25,818 nt of DNA. Source: a virus. Within the stretch, counting starts at the first letter, position 1, and each line of letters opens with the position of its first letter. The DNA lies in the IMG/VR virus record IMGVR_UViG_3300012985_000026, positions 1-25,818 of that record; one strand, given 5' to 3'. The translations under genes and the position numbers were made by a program. The notes below the pieces were generated by a model, which worked only from the letters and a program-made list of their open reading frames with translations, ran no database searches and was not told where the DNA came from. Positions 20,253 to 25,818 of this stretch are shown here, one piece after another.

Positions 20253-21456
20253 ATACAAATATTCAAAGGCCTATTATAAGATACTAGACCTGATTACGTC
20301 CCATCCTGATGAGGACGTTTTTGTTATTAGGGGAGGTCAGGGAGCAGGAAAGACAATATCCATATTGCAGCTTGTCATACAGTCTTTGGTATCATCTGAA
20401 AAAGAAGTAACGGTTTTATCTGATGCGCTCTCAAAGATGAAACGAACCGTAATGCGAGACTATAAAAAGATTTGCAAAGACTGGGGATTATTCACGGGTG
20501 AAAATGATTTCAACAGATCCGAAAGCAAGCACGAATATGTAAACGACAGCTACATAGATTTCATGGGTGCTGATTCTGCCGATATCGGAAAGGGATTCAG
20601 AAGGGATATCATTTATATCAACGAGGCTGACAAACTAGATTTAGATACCGCAGTACAATTCATATCACGTGCCGGACTTACAATAATTGACTACAATCCA
20701 GATAGCCTATTCTGGGGAGACGATTATATAAACGAAAACAACTTTATAACTCTTACATTCGAAGATAATGAGTTCTTGCCAGAAAGTGAGGTTAAATCAA
20801 TTTTAGAATATAAGACTAAAGGTTTCCATAATTATGACCTACCATTTGATTTATTATTCAAGGATGAAAACATAAAAAACAAATATTGGGCAAACAAATG
20901 GAAAGTTTACGGTCTTGGAATGATAGGTTCATTAGACGGGGTTGTTTTCTCTAATTGGTCAGAAATAGACAAAGTTCCAGATGAAGCCAGATTACTTGGA
21001 TATGGACTTGATTTTGGATACAGCAATCACCCTACTGCCATAATCGAAGTTTATAAATGGAATGACAAAAGGATTCTGAATGAGATTTGTTATGAAAAAA
21101 GATTAAGCAATGCGGCCATAGCAAAAAAGATACCTTCAAAGCTACCATGTTATTGCGATTGTGCCGAACCGAAATCAATTGATGAATTAATAGACAATAG
21201 GATAAACGCAATTGGAGCAGATAAGGGCGCTGACAGTATCAACTACGGAATACAATTAATGCAGGAACAAAGTTATTTGGTGACTAGCAATTCAATAAAC
21301 CTTAAGTTAGAATTGGAAAAACATACATGGGCTAAAGACAAAAGAACTGGAGAATCTTTGAATAAGCCAGTAGACGCATTCAATCATGCTATTGATGCGG
21401 TAAGGTATCACGAAATGGAAACATTAGGCAGAAGCTTTGGAGTAGAAATAAGATAA
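20233..21456 (+). CDS. terL: Terminase large subunit
   Basis: The 407-residue protein has Walker A GGQGAGKT (34-41), Walker B IIYINEAD (126-133, Glu131 catalytic) and a coupling segment LTIIDYNPD. The C-terminal RNase H-like nuclease has likely metal ligands D260 (YGLDFGYSNHP), D309 (YCDCAEPK) and D381/D388 (DAFNHAIDAVRY). It packages DNA into proheads. The start appears to be TTG 20233: no ATG occurs between the preceding in-frame stop and residue 69. It is followed not by a portal gene but by a new promoter and tail genes. Confidence 0.93.
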   Translation: MEIEKNKYKYSKAYYKILDLITSHPDEDVFVIRGGQGAGKTISILQLVIQSLVSSEKEVTVLSDALSKMKRTVMRDYKKICKDWGLFTGENDFNRSESKHEYVNDSYIDFMGADSADIGKGFRRDIIYINEADKLDLDTAVQFISRAGLTIIDYNPDSLFWGDDYINENNFITLTFEDNEFLPESEVKSILEYKTKGFHNYDLPFDLLFKDENIKNKYWANKWKVYGLGMIGSLDGVVFSNWSEIDKVPDEARLLGYGLDFGYSNHPTAIIEVYKWNDKRILNEICYEKRLSNAAIAKKIPSKLPCYCDCAEPKSIDELIDNRINAIGADKGADSINYGIQLMQEQSYLVTSNSINLKLELEKHTWAKDKRTGESLNKPVDAFNHAIDAVRYHEMETLGRSFGVEIR

Positions 21457-21460
21457 GACA

Positions 21461-21622
21461 TTTGTTTATCATTATTTTTTGCTTTATATTTGATGTAACA
21501 AAAAAAAGGTTAGCGACTTGCACACTATAAGTCTGATGTTTTAAATATATACTTAGCACTTTGCACCCTTTTTGTCTGATAACAAAAATCCTTCGGTCGC
21601 CAAACTTGGAGGATTTTTTGAT
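21461..21622 (+). promoter_or_regulatory. Late promoter and structured leader E
   Basis: TTTG (21461-21464), N20 and TATATTTG (21485-21492) form a strong promoter. GCGAC (21513-21517) lies in the 5' leader. The terminator stem AAAAATCCT (21584-21592) pairs with AGGATTTTT (21610-21618), with a 17-base loop containing GTCGC (21596-21600), complementary to the 5' motif; a G-U pair and two flanking A-T pairs extend it. This is the same order as in leaders A, B and C. Between them lies a 43-nt-spaced direct repeat. Confidence 0.65.
21510..21580 (+). repeat. Direct repeat in the late leader (two 28-nt units, 43-nt period)
   Basis: Units 21510-21537 and 21553-21580 share TTAGC, TTGCAC and GTCTGAT at identical spacing, 21 of 28 positions matching. 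TTAGC-N16-GTCTGAT has the spacing of ECF-sigma promoters, so tandem alternative promoters or regulator sites are possible. Confidence 0.55.
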
Positions 21623-21627
21623 TTAAT

Positions 21628-21663
21628 ATGTCAAGTAACAAAACAGCTAAAAATAAGTCTTAA
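21628..21663 (+). CDS. 11-codon leader ORF upstream of the tail chaperone
   Basis: ATG 21628 sits eight bases after the U run of the leader E terminator in an A/T-rich start context and encodes MSSNKTAKNKS. Its TAA ends four bases before the ATG of the tail chaperone gene. It may be a translated upstream ORF. Nothing beyond position and start context supports it. Confidence 0.3.
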   Translation: MSSNKTAKNKS

Positions 21664-21667
21664 CAAT

Positions 21668-22282
21668 ATGAAGGATAAGGTAGAAATAACATTGCCAGAA
21701 AATATATCAGAGATAACCCTAGAGCAGTTCCAGAGGTATGACAAGCTTATGAAGCGAACAGACCTAGACGAGTTCAACAGGAATAAAAGACTTATCGAGA
21801 TATTCTGTGGTATTACGTTCAGAGAAGTAGATAACATAGGAGAAAAAGACTATGATGATATCTTGGGTCAGATAGCAATAGCATTAACTACCAATTCTGA
21901 ATTTATACCTAGGTTCACCCATAACGGGGTTGACCTTGGATTTATTCCAAACTTTGACAAGATAACGACGGCAGAGTATGTAGACTTATCCACACACGGA
22001 ATCGATGTAGAAAACCTTCACAAGACCATGGCCGTTTTGTTTAGACCCGTAACAGGCAAAGACCCGTTTGGGAATTACAAGATAGCAGAGTATAACGGTA
22101 CTTCCCAATATGCAGATATGATGAGGGGAATACCTATGAACGTAGTAAATGGCGCGCTGGTTTTTTTTTACAATTTAGCGAACGAATTACAGGACTATAC
22201 CCTGAGATATACGATGGAGGCACGAAGGAAGGAAAAGGCGCATCTGACTACTTCTCTAAGTGGGGATGGTATGCTACGGTAA
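21668..22282 (+). CDS. Tail assembly chaperone-like protein (upstream, G-like frame)
   Basis: I start it at ATG 21668, where the leader ends; the frame upstream only reads through the terminator. The 204-residue product has DKVEITLPENISEITLEQFQRYDKLMKR (2-29) and LGFIPNFDKITTAEYVDLSTHGID, as in Bacteroidota phage proteins that occupy the tail-chaperone slot. Codons 166-167 are TTT TTT inside a U9 run (22161-22169). The alternative -1 frame downstream encodes conserved-looking sequence, so this is the short product of a frameshift pair. Confidence 0.65.
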   Translation: MKDKVEITLPENISEITLEQFQRYDKLMKRTDLDEFNRNKRLIEIFCGITFREVDNIGEKDYDDILGQIAIALTTNSEFIPRFTHNGVDLGFIPNFDKITTAEYVDLSTHGIDVENLHKTMAVLFRPVTGKDPFGNYKIAEYNGTSQYADMMRGIPMNVVNGALVFFYNLANELQDYTLRYTMEARRKEKAHLTTSLSGDGMLR

Positions 22283-22431
22283 AAAGCCTGTCAAGAAACA
22301 AGCCCTGGAAAATAAACGCCATATTGGAATTGAACATACATGAAATGCACACCTATCTGGCTTGCGACATCGACGAAAAGAAAATGAAACACATCCTTAT
22401 GAAAGGCGGTGCAAATACGGTGAACCTATGA
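22168..22431 (+). CDS. Frameshift extension of the tail chaperone (T-like part, -1 frame)
   Basis: After a -1 slip on U UUU UUU (22162-22168), the frame reads LQFSERITGLYPEIYDGGTK ... SDYFSKWGWYATVKSLSRNK ... EMHTYLACDIDEKKMKHILM ... and stops at TGA 22429-22431, overlapping the next ATG as ATGA. SDYFSKWGWY and HEMHTYLA are typical of tail-chaperone C-terminal parts. The first ATG in this frame comes only at EMH, after the conserved block, so independent initiation is unlikely. The predicted fusion is about 254 residues and would help load the tape-measure protein. Confidence 0.65.
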   Translation, partial: LQFSERITGLYPEIYDGGTKEGKGASDYFSKWGWYATVKSLSRNKPWKINAILELNIHEMHTYLACDIDEKKMKHILMKGGANTVNL

Positions 22432-22901
22432 ATCAATACACGCAGCTATTATATTACATAAAGTCGTTGGCAGATGCCGATCCGTTAGTCAACACGGTAA
22501 CACGCGGAGAATTTGATAAGATTGATTTGGATAAGGGAATCATATTTCCATTGGTTCATATAAATGTTACCGGAGCAGAGTTCAACAACGGAAGTACGGT
22601 TGTTTTCAATGTACAGATTGGCGCATTGGATATACGCGATATAAACAAGGAAATCAGGACTGACAAGTTTTGGGAACAAGACAATGAGGTTGACAATCTA
22701 AACGAAATGTTTGCCGTTCTAAATAGGATATGGCTTAACATGTACAGGGATTTCCAAGACAATAACATAACGGCATCAGAAAACCCTACATTAGAACCCC
22801 AGATATTTAAAAGGACTAATCTTCTTGATGGTTGGATATTGAATTTTGATGTAGAAATGCCTAATACAGAAATATCATTATGTCTGTCAAAACTGAATTA
22901 G
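22428..22901 (+). CDS. Tail or head-tail structural protein
   Basis: I start it at ATG 22428 (157 residues), overlapping the stop of the frameshift product; an in-frame ATG at 22362 lies inside that product. MNQYTQLLYYIKSLADADPLVNTVTRG and the beta-rich VHINVTGAEFNNGSTVVFNVQIGALDI...LLDGWILNFDVEMP suggest a tail-terminator-like structural protein. The assignment rests on fold impression and position, not on a firm family match. Confidence 0.5.
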   Translation: MNQYTQLLYYIKSLADADPLVNTVTRGEFDKIDLDKGIIFPLVHINVTGAEFNNGSTVVFNVQIGALDIRDINKEIRTDKFWEQDNEVDNLNEMFAVLNRIWLNMYRDFQDNNITASENPTLEPQIFKRTNLLDGWILNFDVEMPNTEISLCLSKLN

Positions 22902-23395
22902 ACCGCTTCGGTAAATATGTAGTGCAGCAGTCACGTTATAACCTTTCAAGGTCAGACAAGAACGACAGCAAGAGCCTATATAATTCCATTGGGTATCAGC
23001 TAGAAGTATCTCCTAATAGCTTTTCATTGTCGTTTACGATGGAGGATTACGGGGAGTTTGTAGACAAGGGAGTTAAAGGGGTTAGCAGTTCGGCTAAAGC
23101 ACCTAAAAGCCCTTTCAAGTTCGGAACGGGTACAGGCAAAAAAGGAGGACTGACAAAAGGAATAGACGGATGGGTAAGAAGGAAAAGATTCCAGTTCAAG
23201 GAAAGAGGCACTGGAAAGTTCCTAAGTTATGAAAGCACTGCCTTTTTAGTCAGAAGAAGCATCTGGAATAAGGGAATAGAAACGACTAACTTTTTCACCA
23301 AGCCATTTGAAAGGGCATTTGCAAGGCTTTCTGATGATGTAGTAGAAGCCTATAGCCTAGAAGTAGATGATTTATTAAAATTTGCATTAAGATGA
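22880..23395 (+). CDS. HK97 gp10-like tail component
   Basis: The 171-residue protein has ELDRFGKYVVQQSRYNLSRSD (about 6-26), a beta-strand region SFSLSFTMEDYGEFVDKGVKG (47-67), a Gly/Lys-rich loop and a helical end with AFLVRRSIWNKGIETTNFFTKPFERAF. The order 'helix, VSFxMxxYgxfvDkGvkG, Gly loop, FLVRRSIWxxGI' fits HK97 gp10-type head-tail connector proteins. It starts inside the previous gene. Confidence 0.6.
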   Translation: MSVKTELDRFGKYVVQQSRYNLSRSDKNDSKSLYNSIGYQLEVSPNSFSLSFTMEDYGEFVDKGVKGVSSSAKAPKSPFKFGTGTGKKGGLTKGIDGWVRRKRFQFKERGTGKFLSYESTAFLVRRSIWNKGIETTNFFTKPFERAFARLSDDVVEAYSLEVDDLLKFALR

Positions 23396-23883
23396 TAAAG
23401 ACATTAAGCCCATACTATATTGAAATACCTTTGGTTTCTCCATTGTCTGGGGAAACATGTACCTCATTCACGTTGCAGATATTTATATGGGACGGGCTTA
23501 AAGACTCTCCTCCTGTAGATCCTGCATACAGCATAACCAAGCAGAATCCAGAATCAAGCACAGGAACTGCCAAGATAAACATCGCAAGGCTTATAAACGA
23601 CTTTATAGAGTTTGAACCGCAGGCAATATTTACGGGTCTTATCGACGGCAATAACCAGCGATGGGTAAAGGTTCAGAATACTTACGAAACAGACGATGAA
23701 GAGGACAAGGATGAACCGCAGAACATCAGCATAGACCTGGCATTAAAAGGCTACGGTTATGGCATAGGAGGAGAAAACCCGCAGCCTCCGACAAACAAGA
23801 TTCTTATACCGATAAACGAATACAAGGTAAACCGAACGGGATATTTCTCGTTTCCTTTTTTAATTGATGAAACCGCATTATGA
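23392..23883 (+). CDS. Hypothetical structural protein
   Basis: The 163-residue protein is rich in beta-type sequence (YYIEIPLVSPLSGETCTSFTLQIFIW; KILIPINEYKVNRTGYFSFPFLI), with an acidic middle (ETDDEEDKDEPQ). It overlaps its neighbours by ATGA on both sides. No family is recognised. The position in the late operon supports a virion role. Confidence 0.55.
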   Translation: MIKTLSPYYIEIPLVSPLSGETCTSFTLQIFIWDGLKDSPPVDPAYSITKQNPESSTGTAKINIARLINDFIEFEPQAIFTGLIDGNNQRWVKVQNTYETDDEEDKDEPQNISIDLALKGYGYGIGGENPQPPTNKILIPINEYKVNRTGYFSFPFLIDETAL

Positions 23884-24455
23884 TAACAGTAATCTCATAT
23901 CCCGCATTTAACATAAATCTTTCTGTTGACGAAGGCACGAGTACCGACAGCGCAGAAATGGTCAAGATATTCGGAATAAACGTTTCTGATGCCTTGGATG
24001 ATGAATACATCGAGATAACCTACAATGACGAGACAGTCACGTTGCTTATAACAGACGAGTGCCGATATGATCCGACAGACATATTCTTTCTGAACAAGGA
24101 AGGCGCACAGCAGTCGCTTACGTTCTTCAAGGTAAAGAAAGAATCATTGTCCGTAGAGTCAGAAGAGTTTGAAAGCGACAGGGGGCAGCCTAACGAAGGC
24201 AACCATCAGTTTGTACAGTACAATGTGCAGGGAAAATCAAGGCTGACATTAAACTCCGGCTTCGTGCAGGAGGAGCTTAACGAAAGCTTCAAGCAGCTAT
24301 TCCTGTCCTCAAGAATATGGATTTATGACGGGGTAAGGTTTATCCCTATGAAGCTTGCAGGCAAGACATTAGAGTATAAGACAAGGCAGAACGACAGGCT
24401 TATCAATTATGAGATACAGCTTGAGTACGCATTCAACGAGATAAACAACATATGA
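23880..24455 (+). CDS. Hypothetical tail structural protein
   Basis: The 191-residue beta-rich protein starts MITVISYPAFNINLSVDEGT and ends INYEIQLEYAFNEINNI. An acidic stretch with SLSVESEEFESDRGQ lies in the middle. Overlaps of four bases with both neighbours place it in the late operon. No specific family is recognised. Codon use here is noticeably more G/C-rich than in the early region. Confidence 0.55.
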   Translation: MITVISYPAFNINLSVDEGTSTDSAEMVKIFGINVSDALDDEYIEITYNDETVTLLITDECRYDPTDIFFLNKEGAQQSLTFFKVKKESLSVESEEFESDRGQPNEGNHQFVQYNVQGKSRLTLNSGFVQEELNESFKQLFLSSRIWIYDGVRFIPMKLAGKTLEYKTRQNDRLINYEIQLEYAFNEINNI

Positions 24456-25818
24456 TAATCGGAATCTACGTAGGCGAAGACAAGCTAGACCTTTTCGGCA
24501 ACGAGAATATAGAGGTGGTTTCTTCTATTGCCAACACCGAAGATATCACAAAAAATACTACCGACTACACAAAGAGCTTTACAGTTCCTGCCAGCCATAT
24601 AAACAATGCGATATTCAAGCATTACTACAATGCGGATATTGACAATACGTTTGATGCTCGTGTAAAAGTAGACGGCAGAATTGAGTTAGGAGGACTTCCA
24701 TTCAAGTACGGTAAGTTCAGGTTGGAAAAGGTAAACGTGAAGTCGGGAAACCCTTCATCTTATACCATAAATTTCTGGGGAAGGCTGGTTTCGATAAAAG
24801 ACAAGCTAAAGGATGATGAATTATCTTCTTTGGATCTGTCGGCTTTCAACCATGATTATACTTCTGCAAACGTAAAGACAGGATTGACAACCTCCTTATT
24901 TTCTGGGAATATTGTCTATAACCTATTAGCCAAGAAACAATACTACTATAACTCCAACAGTTCCGATAACGTAAACACTCCTACGCTTGCAAATATTGCA
25001 TATAACGGAGGAGGCATAAACGGTATAGTATGGAATGACCTAAAGCCGTCTTTGAGGATGATACAGATCATTGAGGCTATAGAGGAAAAATACAATATAG
25101 TCTTTACCCGTGATTTCTTCGGAAGGTCTGAATTTGAAAACCTTTTCATGTGGCTTAATAATAATGCCACTACGCAGGGAAGCCCTACGGAAAAACTCAT
25201 TGATTGGGATTCTGGAAACGGGTCTGATTTCGGTCTGTCGCTTGCAACAGATAAATGGAATAACGATACGCGATACATAAACGCATCTAATTTTGATTAT
25301 TTCCAGTACAGACTTACAGTAATTCCTACTCCCGCTTACGATGAAATTCCGTATACTATTGTAGTAAAGAATTTCGGGGTAGACGTATTGGAAATAGAAT
25401 GTCCGGGAGGATACATAAGGACTGGATTCTTTGATATACTATCACAGAGCAGCACTTATGTCAACTTTGAATATACGTTCTACATAAGATCGTCAGAGAG
25501 CATAGAGTATGAATGCGAGATTTTATTGAGAAACCAGAAAAAGACTGGCGGAATACCGTCGCATGACGACAGGCAGAGCTTTGCTTCGGCTGATTTGCTT
25601 ACGACAGTGTTTGACGTATCTGCCAATATGCCTAAGATGAAGATAATAGATTTCCTCAGAGGTTTATTCAACATGTTCAAGCTGGTAGTCATTGCAGATA
25701 ATTTTGACAACATATATGTAAACAGCCTTAACTATTATTATGCAGAGGGAAAGCTGTATGACATTACCAGATTTATAGATTTCAGTACGGAAGAAGTAGC
25801 AAGGGGAAAAATACTAAA
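24452..25818 (+). CDS. Large tail/baseplate-like structural protein, 3' end outside window
   Basis: ATG 24452 overlaps the previous stop. The frame is open for 455 codons to the window edge, so the gene is truncated. The N-terminal part MIIGIYVGEDKLDLFGNENI ... ITKNTTDYTKSFTVPASHIN ... FKYGKFRLEKVNVKSGNPSSYTINFWG resembles large Bacteroidota phage proteins that begin with a KSFxVPxxxxN motif and act in the distal tail or baseplate. Downstream, LRMIQIIEAIEEKYNIVF and MKIIDFLRGLFNMFKLVV are repeated fold-like segments. The exact role is uncertain. Confidence 0.6.
   Translation, partial: MIIGIYVGEDKLDLFGNENIEVVSSIANTEDITKNTTDYTKSFTVPASHINNAIFKHYYNADIDNTFDARVKVDGRIELGGLPFKYGKFRLEKVNVKSGNPSSYTINFWGRLVSIKDKLKDDELSSLDLSAFNHDYTSANVKTGLTTSLFSGNIVYNLLAKKQYYYNSNSSDNVNTPTLANIAYNGGGINGIVWNDLKPSLRMIQIIEAIEEKYNIVFTRDFFGRSEFENLFMWLNNNATTQGSPTEKLIDWDSGNGSDFGLSLATDKWNNDTRYINASNFDYFQYRLTVIPTPAYDEIPYTIVVKNFGVDVLEIECPGGYIRTGFFDILSQSSTYVNFEYTFYIRSSESIEYECEILLRNQKKTGGIPSHDDRQSFASADLLTTVFDVSANMPKMKIIDFLRGLFNMFKLVVIADNFDNIYVNSLNYYYAEGKLYDITRFIDFSTEEVARGKIL

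Noticed and set aside
21572-21667. N-terminal extension of the tail chaperone from TTG 21572
   Set aside because: The stretch reads through the leader terminator hairpin and gives non-conserved sequence; ATG 21668 fits better.
22362-22427. Upstream ATG for the structural gene at 22428
   Set aside because: It lies inside the -1 frameshift product, and ATG 22428 makes the usual ATGA overlap.

Overview
The window looks like a contiguous piece of a tailed-phage genome (or prophage) that infects a Bacteroidota host, most likely a flavobacterium. The evidence is low-GC DNA with every credible gene on the + strand and many ATGA-type stop/start overlaps. Promoters carry the Bacteroidota -7 box TAnnTTTG, several with a TTG/TTTG box 19-20 nt upstream. 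Starts are preceded by A/T-rich 'ATTATG' contexts rather than Shine-Dalgarno sequences. No integrase or CI-type repressor lies in the window, so lifestyle is open; a 3'-tRNA fragment near 15.9 kb is the only hint of an attachment site.

Layout. 1-1608: end of a structural gene, a tail-fibre-like protein with a signal peptide, and a holin-like membrane protein. 1621-4556: YopX protein, small membrane proteins, an outer-membrane-barrel-like protein, an AP2/HNH-like endonuclease and a tandem paralogous pair. 4574-6980: lysis cassette (membrane proteins, holin, M15 peptidase endolysin, lipoprotein with a C-terminal TM that fits a unimolecular spanin). 7035-9393: early genes with a small HTH protein and an ERF-family annealing protein. 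9434-13858: replication and recombination (DUF1376-like initiator with internal repeats, RecA-fold ATPase, DUF1367 protein, DPPY methyltransferase, NinG). 13860-17357: second beta-class methyltransferase, C5-methyltransferase-like protein and small accessory genes. 17374-17952: a moron-like lipoprotein gene broken by an in-frame TAA, plus a structured intergenic segment. 17969-21456: sigma-factor-like gene, small conserved genes, terminase small and large subunits. 21461-25818: late promoter, elaborate leader and tail genes, including a tail chaperone whose second half must be reached by a -1 frameshift on a U9 run. The last gene runs off the window.

The most interesting pattern is a repeated leader architecture. 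At four separate transcription units (1621, 9434, 13860, 21485; perhaps also 15563) a promoter is followed within about 12-21 nt by a short motif. Next comes an intervening hairpin, then a terminator-like hairpin whose loop carries the exact complement of the 5' motif. Sequences differ between sites, but order and geometry are kept. This predicts an RNA switch (pseudoknot versus terminator, or a put-like antitermination element) placed in front of the accessory, replication, methyltransferase and late tail operons.

The genes fit together as a normal phage cycle: early regulator and annealing protein, then initiator/ATPase replication, three methyltransferases that could protect the genome, a phage sigma-like factor upstream of packaging and late tail genes, then holin/endolysin/spanin lysis. 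Head genes (portal, protease, capsid) are absent between the large terminase and the tail genes, which is unusual.
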